In this document: one piece after another, positions 33,147 to 45,111 of the stretch | Position numbering within the stretch: the first letter of the stretch is position 1 | Layout: each line of letters opens with the position of its first letter | Source: Chlorophyllum brunneum | Lineage: Eukaryota > Basidiomycota > Agaricomycetes > Agaricales > Agaricaceae | DNA length: 64,000 nucleotides | Direction: 5' to 3' | Assembly (NCBI GenBank): GCA_963576785.1 | Contig: OY756144.1 | Location: 1,736,001-1,800,000, forward strand | Position numbers and translations under genes: made by a program | The notes under the pieces: model-generated | The model's database searches: none | Told to the model about the DNA's origin: nothing | What the model saw: only the letters and a program-made list of their open reading frames with translations

Positions 33147-36100
33147 CTTTCGACCCTTCAACATTTTACGAAAATCTTCCTGACCCTTCGTCGTACTCTC
33201 AGAACTACTAGCTCCAGCAGAACCTTCAATCTTTGTGCTGCGCACAAATCCTAACCCAGCTCTCTGCCGAGAACCTCCCGCCTTTCTCGGAACAAACATC
33301 CCCCCAGCCTTCGGAGTAGGAGCCGAAGACTCCTGGGGGCACTCGGTCAAGAGCAATGTATGCCCGCTGAACACCAATGGTTCCGTTCGGAGCAGCAACT
33401 TTCCCGCTTCCTAGTTCCCACGTGAGCCCGTTAATTATGAAACGTCAGCTGACAGTCCCTTCACATACCGCAGCATTTTCCAATTCCGCAACTGCCTCCT
33501 GTTTTTCTTCGAAAATCTCTACACGTTTGACTGATGCAACTTTTTCTAGAAGTTGCTGTAATAGGCCTTCCTGCGCGCTGGACGGTAGTCCCCGTATCCG
33601 TACCGAACGCTGTCGGATTTCAGCTACCCGTGTCAAACCGGTTTCAGCAATAGTCCTGCAAAAACCATCAGACGGCACCATGGGGGTAGAAAAATATCTC
33701 ACTTGTGTCGCGCCCGCACACGAGGATCTGCCAAGGTCACGGCAATCCGGCGCCTTTTCAATTCATGATTGTTCGCAGCCAGAGCAAGTCGAGCATCGTC
33801 CTGGGGAATAGATGGGGAACGCTGCTGGATTATCAATCAATGAAAAACATACTGCGTTTTCATACTCGACAAAAGCATAGCCCTTAGCGTGACCATCTTC
33901 TGCAGCCATTCTGATATCCCTGACCTTACCGTACTGTTCCTGAGTGTTAAGAACCAACTTTACCAACAGGTTCTTCACACTCACAGTTTGGAATACTTTT
34001 TCCAGATCAGTCTTTGTTGTGAATTTGCTCAAACCGGCGACATAAACTTCTCGCTCGTTTGCATCGTGGTCTGTCCTCTCCTTTCTTCTTTCGGGATTTG
34101 ATATATAAACGCTGATCGGGAGACCTGGTTCGAGTTCTCGGCCATGCAGTTCCAAGGCAGCTTCTGCAGCGGCCTGTACATATTCTTTACTGTAAGCGCG
34201 GGGTTGGGGAGCCACACACAAGAGGACCTCTTACAGGAGAAATATATTGGATGTAGCAAAATCTTCGCGTCGCTTTGAACTTCTTACTGGGCCAGCGAAC
34301 CTCGAGGATTGTGCCGTACTATCGGGCCAGTTAGCACACAAACCACATGCCCCAATATGTGCAACAGACCTTGCTGAACAGCTTTTGCATATAAGAGTCG
34401 TCCGCAGATTCTGGGAAGTTGGTAACATACAACGTCGATTTCCAAGCCAAGTACACCACAACTTCCCGACCATTTACCCTTTTCTTGTCCTTGGTCAAAG
34501 CAGCTGGAACACTATCCTGGTATGGAAGGCAAAATTTTGGCATCCAAATGGAAAGCACAATATAACAGTGACTTACCCGGTCATGGAACTCCACAGTTGC
34601 CACCAGAGCATCAGGAAGGGGCGTAATCTTCACTTCCCTCACACTTCCGCACTACTCTAAGGGTGAATATGGTAAACCTCAATTGAGAACATGACTCTTA
34701 CGTCCTTAAACAGCTTAACTAAATCGTCGTCCACGACGTCGTTAGGGAGGTCTGCCACGAACACAGTGGAGTTCTCGCGGTCTCTCTTAAGAGGCTGTGG
34801 TATTAGTCCTTCGAGAGCATTCAGACACCTGCAGGGAGGTTAACACGAGGAATACTCACCCGTTTTCATCTTCTTGCTACTTTCTGCAACCGCAGGCTCT
34901 TCCTCCGCCATACGTTTGATACCTCGACTCCCTGCCTCTCTTTCCGGTCCTCGGGTATCGATTTCCATGGGAGTAGAAACAACGGCAAGGTCACTCATTG
35001 ATGGCTGGCCTATTTTGGTACCGACGGCTTCCTGTACGACATCTCTGGCCTGGGTCTCCAAGTGCATCTGATATCCGGCGCTCTCTGCCACCTGCGAAAA
35101 GCAAGTCAAACCTGAAATAGGAGGGCTCTATAAAGAGGATGTACTTTGGCTCTGCGCTCGTTGTTAAGATACTGTGCCTTCAACACCTTTTCCAGGCACC
35201 GCTCGACATCTGCGACGGTGCCATAGAGCTGTTCGAAAGATATCCATGCTTCCCAGATGGTTTCAGGCCAGTCAATTTGCTTGAGACAGATATCACTGAA
35301 GACATTTCGGGCTTCCTCGTACTTGTGGTGTTTTCTATGGACATGATACCTAAGTGTATTATAATGAATGACTGAAAGTGGGCGCACATGAGCGAGTCGG
35401 TATAAGCGGTCCACACAAGGTAGCTCGATTTTTGTCGCTTTATAGCTGCTTGCCAGGTTGTGAAAGCTCCTTCTGGCATTTGTACCAGGCGTTCGTACTA
35501 GAATTGATAGGTGTTAAGTTCATTTCCTGACCACATTCTCAAGCAGTGATATGAGGAGACCTACAACGTCAGCGAGTACCTTCTCAAGCCTCAGCCGTGT
35601 ATCCCCAGTCTTGGAGACTAGATAATCGAATCAGCAAGAACACATGGAAAACAAAGGAGACTGACCCTGCAACACCATCTCAATACCACTCTCAAGAATT
35701 CCTATCAAGGTTGCCAATCCATCCTCATCGGATCGTCCGCTCTCGATCCTCCTTCTTTCAAAGCCGGCTCTTGCAAGGACAACAGGAATAAGTTGCTCTG
35801 GGTCTTGCTGCAGAACCTTCGTGTCCAGCGCCCTTGTAAAGACGTTATGCACGGTTTCTCTGTCTTCTTGCTTCTCCTCCTCCTCTAACGTGTCTTCGAT
35901 TCGCTCCTGCATCACAATAAGATGAAATTTAAACCAGATGGGAAACCGCACTGACCAGTAATCTCATATATCTCGCCCAGACCTCCCCTGATGCGGGTAC
36001 ACTACGCAACGCTCTCTGTACAAGCTGCAACTCCTTCACAAACCCTACTTCGCCAGACCTCTGTTATACTAGTTGAAAACAAAGAAAAACATTGATGACT

Positions 36101-37299
36101 TTATATGAACTAACCATGGCATCCAGATACCCCGTCCAAAATGATCCCAATACTTCTTCCGCCCCAAGCTCCTGCTTAAATCGCCTGGAAGCAGCCTCAG
36201 CAATGGCCCGTTCATATATTCCACTCGCAGTGAAAGGATCGATACGTTTGGCTCTCCATTCACAAGCGATGTAGGCCCCGTAGTCTTGAAACGACGGAGA
36301 CTGCCGCTGAAGAATGCTTAGCTCCCTGATAGCTAAGAGAAATGACCAGAGGAACGGCACACCAGAGCAGACTCAAAAGGCTCCCTACGCTCCCATGAGC
36401 GGACAGCTTGAGCGCGAGCCTTTGACGCGGCGACAAGCAAATTTTCATAGTCGGCGGGGGATCTGTAATTAGTCGTAAAAGAGGAATAAATTTGGAACGT
36501 TTCTTCGTGGTCTAATACATGCTCAGTATTAGGTGCAACTTCCAAGTATGTCCTTACCGGAATGCGGTTGGAGCAGGCGTTTTATTAGAAACTGTTCGAC
36601 GTGCTCCACTGCGGTGTCCCTAGATGATAACTCAGTTGAATGGATAGAAAGGGAGTGGAGGCGCACCTGTGCGCGGCCGGTTTTTCTGCGAGCCTCTCGA
36701 GTTCCCAGTCGCATTGGACATTCCATAACAAGCAGCTCTATCATAATCATTCCAGCCACTAAATTGGAAAAAATGGGACACGGATACCTGAGTCAGATGG
36801 CTTTGACCTTTGTCAACAATACGCCCTATGGTTTCGCGTGTCCATTCTTCCGAAAACAAATCCCCAAGCTCCGCAGGTTTCATCTCGTTATCTTCCCCAT
36901 GGTATTTCTTGTAACTATCAAGGATAAACTGCAGATGCTTGTGTAACAAAGGAATAGCTGATCGGGCGGTCATTAGTGTGCACAGTTCATCGCGTGTGCA
37001 GAGATACACTCACACAGGTAATCACTTTCGGCACGTTCATAGAGGGCAAGCAGTTCGCCTACGCCAGAGGCGGTCTCCACATCCACAGAGGACTCCTTAT
37101 GCTTGATAAGTGGAAGCCACACATATTCAGGATCGGCAGCCAGGAATTCGGACATCATTTCCATAGCAGACTTGAGTTCGGTGTCAAGGCCCGGGTTCGA
37201 CTGGGCCATCTGGATATGTTGGAGGTGCAAAGCCATATTGAGGGGTTGCTCTGCTATGCGGGACAGAATATCGCTAAGCGCACGGAGAGAGTCGTCCAT
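33144..37299 (-). CDS. PRP24: U4/U6 snRNP recycling factor Prp24/SART3-like
   Basis: Prp24/SART3 anneals U4 and U6 snRNAs for spliceosome recycling. The N-terminus starts MDDSLRALSDILSRIAEQPL, matching the SART3 start. A long set of half-a-TPR (HAT) repeats follows (about 37200-35100), e.g. WEAWISFEQLYGTVADVERC. Next is a Lys/Arg-rich linker, then RRM domains: a first near 34800-34730, a second around 34640-34370 including STLYVTNFPESADDSYMQKL, a third with EVYVAGLSKFTTKTDLEKVF and GYAFVEYENA, and a fourth with SVRIRGLPSSAQEGLLQQLL. The extreme C-terminus (QEDFRKMLKGRK) resembles the LSm-ring-binding tail known from yeast Prp24. Many introns. I chose ATG 37299; the frame extends upstream to 37377 with a less typical sequence. 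Its stop is 94 bp from the MATH-BTB start. Confidence 0.88.
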
Positions 37300-37819
37300 G
37301 ACGCGATGAATGGGATCTCGCGTGTGACGGCGGCGAAGCCAATCCGGCGTCACGTGGAGTGGACTCGGCACTGCCACCGAATATCCCCACCTGACACTGC
37401 TGAACCCCTGTTTGTATTGTCTTCCGACCCCTTGTTAATGAGGCTGAGAACATGACTCAGAACGCAGCGCAGCGCCTTGCACGACAAGGACGCAATGGCT
37501 GTTTGTTTTTGTCCACGCAGGGTAGCCATGCGAGCCTCACGCCCAGAGGTCGCGGAAGCTGCAAGCTGAAGGGCTGAGGTCATGAGAAGCACAGCACCGC
37601 GCCCTGGACATACAATTGGGAACTGCAGCGTCTTCGTGGTTCATAAACCCCCGATCCTCCGTGCCGAATATCGCTAAAGCTCTCCATTCCAAGCCGACTC
37701 TGATTCGCCAGCGCTATGGAAATCTCCTTCCGACTCTTATAAACCGCTCTCTCCCTCCCGCCGCTCTGCTCAAGGACCCCTTTCCTTGTGCCCCTCCTTT
37801 ACGTCTCCTGTCTTAAGCT
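37300..37819. promoter_or_regulatory. Divergent promoter, PRP24 / F-box
   Basis: This 520-bp region separates the oppositely oriented starts of PRP24 (37299) and the F-box gene (37820). A CACGTG hexamer lies at 37351-37356, close to PRP24. A pyrimidine-rich tract (37720-37800) precedes the F-box ATG, as is common before fungal start sites. A shared promoter is inferred from layout. Confidence 0.4.
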
Positions 37820-39402
37820 ATGCCGTCTGCACTCAGAAAAACACAAGATCGCGCTTTGAATCTCAGTCGTTCCTTAGCCAATGCAGTTAAATCCAGGCTT
37901 ATGGGCCAATCGCGGTGAGCGTCGATATAGCTTCCACCACCATCCAATTCATCATTAGAATCGCCAGTGCCCCCAAGTCATCCCATCCCTATGCTCTCCC
38001 AGATCACGAACTCCAGACACATTATATCAGCCGACCGAGGCATCTACGACGCGCCGCGGCAACAGCTACTCCCGACGCCTACAACGGAGTGTACTGCTGG
38101 ACCCACCGTCACTTTATCCACCGACTTCCCATCGAGCTCCTCTCACATATTTTTGTCCTTGGTGCTGAGGACGACCCTCACCTACCACTTTCCGTCTCCC
38201 AGGTCTGCCGGTCCTGGCGTCATGTCGCACTCTCAACACCTACTCTGTGGCGCCGCATCGTTCTGAGCCCACACGAACACATGTGGAGGGAGCGCATACG
38301 CCGTGCCCGGGCCTGCACCCTCGATATAGAGCTTCTCCCGACTGCTCTAACACCTATTCGTCCACGCCCCCTCCATTACTACCCCCGCAGGCATCTCGAT
38401 TTCTACTCCGTGCAGTGGCTCATGCAGATTGCCTTACCCCATATACATCGATGGCGCTCTCTCGAGGTTGTCTTTACGGAACATTCTCCATATCTTCTGA
38501 ACGCAGCCTTATCCTTCTTGGCTGACCTTCCCTCACCTCCTTCCCTGCGAGAAGTCACGTTGATACATCGCCTCAACGAAGATCCTCAGCCCTTCATCTT
38601 GTTCAACGGATATACACCCTCACTCAGGCGATTCGTAATCGATGGCCTCAGGGTGGCTTTGTTCCCAGACACGTTCATCAACCTCTCCTTCCTTGATTAT
38701 ACCCACCATCGCTTCAGCACAGGCTCCGAAGCTATCCACGAGATCCTTTCCCTCCTCTGCCTCTGCCCTAAGTTAATTTCCCTTCGCTTACTCTTTCCCC
38801 ATCAATTCACCGGTCTCACTTCTGTGTATCATAAACCCCCTCAAACTAATTCTCGGATTTTACTTCCTTCCTTAAACCAATTACAGTTGGCGCTCGATAC
38901 CAACTCTCCTGACATTCCCTATGAACTTGCCCTCCTTCTAACGCACTTGTCAACCCCCGTTCTACACACACTTAAATTCACCGACCCTGGTCGACGACAG
39001 ACACCTTTCCCGAATCTCAAGTCATTCTTCTGGATGTATGCAATTCCAAGATCCTTGAGGTTCATTCACATCGAAGGAGGATGGTTCGACCCAGGGATGG
39101 TTGACCCCATAGTCAAGTCGCTACCCAGACTACGAAAGGTCATTGTGCGTCGTGGGGGAAGAGGTTCAGAACGCGTGGTTTATAATGAGACTCAAGCGGG
39201 GACTCTACGGAGAAGTGATTCATGTTATCAAGAGCGCAGGCATAGGAATACGGGAAGGTATATTCGTCCTGTGGCTCCTCAGATGAATGGATCTCTGAGC
39301 TGCCAGGACCGCACCAGTTCGCGACGCCACGGGGAACGACAAAGAATCGCTACCTATCCTTATGGCGTGCAAGCTCAGCGACCTCTGTACGGACTAGCAT
39401 AG
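37820..39402 (+). CDS. F-box protein with a likely one-base frameshift near its end
   Basis: A first exon of 32 codons from ATG 37820 (MPSALRKTQDRALNL) joins across a ~53-nt intron (37915-37967, GTGAGC...CCAG) to a long exon. The F-box follows at once: HRLPIELLSHIFVLGAEDD, VSQVCRSWRHVALSTPTLW. The C-terminal ~300 residues are LRR-like, as in the large Agaricomycete F-box family, whose members recruit targets to SCF ubiquitin ligases. After a run of five G at 39154-39158 the frame turns Arg/Ser/Gln-rich and unlike the family (to 39402). The +1 frame instead reads EEVQNAWFIMRLKRGLYGEV and stops at 39286, which looks authentic. So either the sequence has one extra G, or this copy has a mutated C-terminus. 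The substrate is unknown. Confidence 0.78.
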
Positions 39403-39786
39403 TGCGCTTGTATGCCAATAAGTATTGTGTCTTAACCTCACGTTCCTTTGTTTCTGGACCTTTGCAGCTCTTCTTGTCGCAATACCACGCTCATTGTATT
39501 TGTATTATGGCCTCTCAAAGTTCTGTATCGAAAATATTACCAACTCCTTGTGCCAAGTATATACATATTGTTCTGTGAACTCGTATTTACCGCTTTCGTC
39601 TTTGTTGAGAAGCAAGGCGACTCCTATCATGCGGGCCGGCCATCCGAGATCCTCCTGGCGGGCCGCAAACATATGATCAACTCTTTCCAACACGAACCTC
39701 ATGGGATGACTTCTTTATCATAAATTATTTCTTCCGCTATCTTCTGGCACTGATTACCACCCTTTCTTTCTGTTGGTAGCGGAAAT
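39403..39786. other. Intergenic, F-box 3' region and SDR promoter
   Basis: This 383-bp AT-rich stretch lies between the F-box stop and the SDR start. Short open frames on both strands (e.g. 39425-39676) look like chance. The last 60 bp are pyrimidine-rich (tttctttctgttgg), as often found before start sites here. Confidence 0.45.
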
Positions 39787-40910
39787 ATGGCCGGAACCAG
39801 CAGCTCGTATATCCCTAAGAATCTATTCTCGCTCGACGGCCGCATCGCGCTCGTTACTGGAGGAGGGACTGGGATCGGTCTGATGATTGCCAGAGGATTT
39901 GTTGCCGCTGGCGCGAGAATTTATATCACTGGTCGGAGACTTGACGTCTTAGAGAAAGCTGCAATCGGGTTGAACCAGTTGGGACAAGGGGGTGGTCAGG
40001 TTATTCCGTCAGTTCTTTGAGTTTATGGGAGGTGTAATCGTTTATTAATCCAACAGTATAGTCTACGAATGGATGCTACAAACAAGGAGAGCATTTTGGC
40101 AGCAAAGAAAACAATCGAGGAGAAAGAGGGTAAGCTACATGTTTTAGTGAACAAGTAAGTCGTGCTTCCCTGAGAGTTTGACATGCGGAGACTAAGTGAG
40201 ATTGACTTACCAGCGCGGGCCAAGTGGGGCCCACGTCTCGATTTATGGAGCAGCCGGACGCACCGGAACGCAAAAATGCGGAAACATTGGGCCTTGGGTT
40301 GTTCAACGAGTCCCTGGACGGCTGGAGGGACCTATACACTATCAATACATTTTCCATTTTCTTCGTCACCACAGCATTTCTAGGTTTGTTGGCCAGGGGA
40401 TCAGAAGATGTCCAAGATTATTGGAGCAGCGTCATTGTCACTACCAGCATCAGTGGTGCAATTAAATTAGCACAGAATCACGTATGCTTTCTGGTTTCGG
40501 TTGAGAGTAGGGATTGACATCGCCTACGTTATAGTTCTGCTACAATAGCGCCAAGGCAGCCGCAGCACACCTGACCAGGATGTTGGCGACGGAAGTCGCG
40601 TTGAAGAAGATACCCATTCGCATAAACTCGATCGCACCAGGAGTTTACGCCTCAGAGATGACGTTTGAGAAAGTCAGCAAAGAGCAAGTAGATATGATAG
40701 GTAAAGGAGTCATGCCTGTCCCAATGGAGCGCGATGGAACGTGAGTGTTATTTTGCGTTCGTTTGCCTAGATTAGCTTATCTTTCGCCACAGGGGGGAGG
40801 AGATGGCTGGGACGGCACTCTACCTGGCTTCCAGGGCTGGAGGATATACAACTGGCCAAGAGATCTTCATTGATGGAGGTTATGTCGCCGTTAACCCCGC
40901 TGTCGTTTGA
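39787..40910 (+). CDS. Short-chain dehydrogenase/reductase
   Basis: This is an NAD(P)-dependent oxidoreductase of the classical SDR family. The Rossmann motif is [19 protein letters not shown], and Arg residues after strand 2 ([12 protein letters not shown]) suggest NADP(H) preference. NNAG is assembled across an intron (VLVNN at 40140-40155, then AG at ~40214). The catalytic Ser lies in [14 protein letters not shown] and the catalytic Tyr-Lys in [16 protein letters not shown], joined across an intron at ~40482-40535. Then come [18 protein letters not shown] and [10 protein letters not shown]. Five exons, ~300 residues, no signal peptide. All catalytic residues are present. The substrate is unknown; the sequence style is that of the many FabG-like fungal SDRs. 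Confidence 0.88.
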
Positions 40911-41924
40911 GTTTTACGAGTAAACAGGAGGGCTTAAATGAAGAAGTTTCAAGTGCCTTGTTGTCCGACCCCTACTCTGAATGCGGCATCATTGTGGTGG
41001 AACATTCCTCTTATAGCTGTCTCAAAATCGGGTACACAGAGTCAGGCACTGTTTTGGAGGGGATTAATGGACTGATACTTTGGCATCTGGGCTCTGATCA
41101 ATTTGTCAGAGCCAGAAGATCGAATGTCGAATGTTTTCTCCTGGTCTGACATATGTTCCGTCTGGTGATACCGAACGTTGGCAGGCATTATTAGGGGATT
41201 GAAGCGGAGTGAGCATGGCTATAGCGTGGGGGATCAAACATTAGGATCACACGCAGCATCTCCCCACTCGGAATATTCAGATCGTGTGCCAGGACGCCGA
41301 CCGCGCAGCCCGAATCAGGCATTGTGCCAGAAACAACCTGGTAAACCATATCTTCGCTTCCTCGTGTCATCCGGTCGCCTTTGCCACGGGACATCACAGC
41401 ATGTGAAGCTGTGAAGCGGCGGCGCTGGTGGTCGTGTCCCTGTTACAGGCCGTCGTGACCTCTCAGGCGCCCGTCTTTCGTAACTAGTGTCCATGATACA
41501 GGTCGTGGATAACGATGTCTGTAGCTGATTGTTTGACGAGTTGGCGAGCAGTCGCATCAAAATTCTAAAATAAAATATGGTGATGATTCCCCCGGAACCG
41601 CCCATGTCAGTCAAAGCGTGGTCAAGTTTAGCGACAAATGTTCAACATTGGCGCTTGTGCCAGCACGAACGACTTCACTCGCGATCTTCATGTGCCAGAA
41701 CAGGCATTGGGGTGCGCCGTGCTTGAGAAAAGGATCATGCACCACGCCCTCGGGGAGCTGGAAACCGCGAGCAATGCGGAATTTAAGGCTAATATAAGGA
41801 GATTGGAGTGGAGATCTGCCGAGCATCCTGTCGACTCGTGAGAAGTCCTGTCCCTGTCTGCCGAGGCTCCCAAAGTTGGAGATCAGACAGGTGCGGTTCG
41901 TCTTTCTCTACCTTCTCTCTAGCC
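40911..41924. other. Intergenic, Kre6 promoter region
   Basis: One kilobase lies between the SDR stop and the Kre6/Skn1 start. Open frames on either strand are under 100 codons and carry no domain. A frame open from 41808 into the Kre6 gene lacks similarity before ATG 41925. The stretch just before 41925 is CT-rich (tctttctctaccttctctct), as expected at a fungal promoter. No repeat or RNA gene was recognised. Confidence 0.5.
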
Positions 41925-44396
41925 ATGTCCCGTCCCCACCGCCACCATTCGCGGCAACAACACGCACAACAACCCCAGCAGTATGCGGCCGTCCCACAGA
42001 CGAGTCCAGGTCGTCATGGAATTCCCACCAACCAGCAATACCAAAACCCGTACCAACAACAGCAGCCTCAGCCACAATACCAGTATCAGCAATATCCACA
42101 GCAGTACCAGCAGCAACATCACTACGCGACTCATGTAGGTGGGCCAAGGTCACCACCACCTCAGTCACCATCGGTACAGAGCAGGCAGAACAGCAGGACA
42201 TCAGGGAGGGGGAATATTACAATGGGGGTGGCAAGCGGGGCAATCGGTGCAAGTTATGGACCTTATTCCGTCAGTCCTTCAGAGTATTCTATTTCGCCAA
42301 AGGTGTTAATCTATATTCTCATAGTACAACCCCAACGAAGCACGCGACGCAGGAATGTACACAAACTCACGATTCAGCAATGCCCCGTCCGAAGTCTCAT
42401 TAGCGACCTCGAATCCCTCGTATGAAAAGGAGCCCATTCCGCTACCAGTAACACCACCTCCACAAAACACTCAGTCAATGCCACAGTATTTGTATGACAA
42501 AGATCCTGATCTTGACGATGCACTCCATGATCCTCGTCCAGACCCATCGTTTGACTCGTGGACCATATTTTCAGCAAGGGGGTGGATCAATGCCGTGACA
42601 CTTGTTGCAATCGTGGTTGGATTGATTACACTTTTCGCTGGATACCCTATCATTTGGCACTTCACGCACCCTCAACCTCCGGTGCGAGGTTTCAACATCG
42701 GTGGAATCAATGGTTCGGGTCAGATTCCCGACCTTCAGATCCCTCCCCTCATAGATCCCGACACACCATCTAGCGTATATACTCGCACCGGCAACGATGG
42801 GAATAAATACAGCCTCGTTTTCAGCGATGAATTCGAGAAGGAGGGGAGGTCGTTCTACCCTGGAGATGATCCCTATTGGGAGGCTGTCGACTTGCATTAC
42901 TGGTGTGTTTTTTTTTTTACTCCGTTAGCCCAGGATGATTGATTCTCAAAATGGAGTATAGGCCCACTGGGGACTTGGAGTGGTATGATCCAGGTGTAAG
43001 TATTTCTTTCTTGTATGTATCGTACCTTCTGAGACTTCCTAGACTATAACGACTAGCGGCGGGAAGTTAGTCATCACAATGACAGAAAAAATGAGCCATA
43101 ATCTGAACTTCGAGAGCGGTAGAGCCTTTTATCTAACACGCCGAAGGAGTGCTCATATTTTCCGTAGGTATGCTCACATCATGGAACAAGTTTTGTTTCA
43201 ACACGGGTTACGTGGAAGTGTCTATTAGTATGCCTGGCTCCCCCAAGGCGCCGGGTCTGTGGCCAGGTCGGCTTTACTTCTCTTCCTGCGCTTTCTATAT
43301 CTGACTCTGGTTTCCGTCTTACAGGTGCATGGTCTCTGGGAAATTTGGTAAGCCTTGCACGCAGGCTTTCTTCTATTTTTGAACCGCACCACAGGGACGG
43401 GCTGGTTACGGAGCAACGACAGAAGGAATGTGGCCATACAGCTATGACACTTGCGATCTGGGCACGTTCCCTAATCAGACAGCTCGAGACGGTACTCCGG
43501 AGGCTGCAGCAACTGGCGCAAAAGATGGTGGTCCTCTGAGTTTCCTTCCTGGACAAAGACTTTCAGCGTGTACTTGCCCTGGTTCAGACCATCCTGGGCC
43601 TAGTGTCAATACCGGTCGCGGTTCCCCCGAAATTGATATCATCGAGACCCAGGTCGACGTCTCGAGGTTTGTTGGTCAAGTGTCCCAGAGTTACCAATGC
43701 GCACCCTACAACTACAAATACCAGGCTGACAATACGACACCGGCAACGACGATCTATGATGCATCCATCACTCGTTTCAACGCCTACCAAGGAGGCATTT
43801 TTCAACAGGCTGTTTCAGCGTTGACGGATATTGAGGACCAATTCTATAATGGTGCTGCTTACGCGAAATATGGTTACGAGTGGTGGTACGATTCGAAGCA
43901 AAGACAGGACAGCTTCATCACCTGGTACAGTAATGGTGTACCGACATGGACAGCAACATCTGCTACAACTGGACCGGATCCAATTTCTCAAGTTGCGCAG
44001 CGACTGATACCGGAGGAACCAATGGTATGTATTCAGTTCATGGAAGATACTCCAGAAACAATACTTATCATCGTTCAGTACCTTATCATGAACTTGGGCC
44101 TTGCACCCCACTTCCAGTTGCAAGATTACAAGCATTTGCAGTTCCCAGCGAAGATGTACATTGATTATGTGCGCGTGTATCAGCGGGAAGGTGTCAAGAA
44201 TGGTGTCACATGTAATCCTCCGAATCGACCTACATCCGATTACATTCAGAAGTCAGTTGCTTTTTCTCTACGCCTCTAATGTCAAGCTAAAGTATGGAAT
44301 ACTAGACATATACAAGCATATACTAACCCAAACCTCACGACTTGGGCTGGCGCAGGGAATACCTTCCCGCGGAACAGCCTTTACGATGGTTGCTAA
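41925..44396 (+). CDS. Kre6/Skn1-type beta-glucan synthesis protein, GH16
   Basis: This is a type II membrane protein of the Kre6/Skn1 family (SKN1, glycoside hydrolase family 16-like), needed for beta-1,6-glucan in the wall and located in the secretory pathway. The cytosolic N-terminus (ATG 41925) is Gln/Pro/Ser-rich with a long CAG/CAA repeat. A transmembrane helix (WINAVTLVAIVVGLITLFAG, about 42583-42650) is followed by a Trp-rich lumenal domain: KYSLVFSDEFEKEGRSFYPG, YVEVSISMPGSPKAPGLWPG, the GH16 catalytic motif SPEIDIIETQ (43626-43649, E-x-D-x-x-E complete) and MYIDYVRVYQR. The gene ends at TAA 44394-44396 (NSLYDGC). A first intron with a weak GTCAGT donor (42270-42323) is needed to keep frame; the 22-nt GTGTTA...ATAG alternative is too short. 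Around eight introns. Confidence 0.92.
42040..42120 (+). repeat. CAG/CAA glutamine repeat in Kre6 N-terminus
   Basis: An imperfect CAA/CAG and CAGTA repeat encodes Gln/Tyr-rich sequence in the cytosolic tail. It is in frame, so length changes would alter only the disordered tail. Confidence 0.7.
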
Positions 44397-45111
44397 TTTT
44401 TGCATGTCCCCTAATGAGCATAACCGACACACCATTTGGCTTCCATTTATGCACGAGATTTACGATTCATTGCATATCCTTTGTTTAGCTCTGAAGGACC
44501 ATCGTACCCCGCGGTTCTGTGAGGAACCTATATTTGTTATCTGCTTTAGACCATTCTACTTGTTTCCCTATGGGGGGCTGTATTCTCGATAAGAGACTGT
44601 GCATGCACCGTCCACTCTTGGATATGTTAGTGTACTGGTGTTAGTGACTAGTCAAGTTTGACATTGTAGTATATGTTGAACAATGAACATTTTTCACGTT
44701 TGTGAGCATTATTGGGATTGTCCTAGGCGTGCACCCGCCTGTAGAGCAGAAATCGCCCCTCTGTTCGGGCACCACCGCAGCCCCTGGCTCGAAACGGCTA
44801 CGGCATCGCGGTGCCAGGGTGAGGCTAGGCGCGTAGTAGGTATATGTACTGCTGCCAATTCGGGAAGTGCCGACCACTCCTCCCCTCTTGCATGTCGCCT
44901 CCATTCCTTTGGCGGACCCAGTGAGCCTTCATGGCTTCTCAAAAGGAAAGAAAGTCCATTCGATCGCTACAGGGCCTTTCTCCTAGGGCTTCGCTGATTC
45001 CAAACCACGCACCGTCAGTCCATGACTATCTGATACTGTTCTCTGACTTAGCTGGGTACATCACACAGCCGATGGAAGGGACCACCCAAACCTATAGCTG
45101 TACCGGGAGCT
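44397..45111. other. Intergenic, Kre6 3' region and SUMO-protease promoter
   Basis: 715 bp between the Kre6 stop and the Ulp2-like start. The left part is AT-rich. The right part (44720-44930) is more GC-rich and includes CCCTGGC (44782-44788) and its complement GCCAGGG (44813-44819), able to pair as a stem over a 24-nt loop. A plus frame open from 44931 could give the next gene a longer N-terminus, but I did not use it. Confidence 0.4.

Noticed and set aside
37190..37205. GGGTTCGACT resembling a tRNA B-box
   Set aside because: It lies in the HAT-repeat coding region of Prp24 with no tRNA fold.
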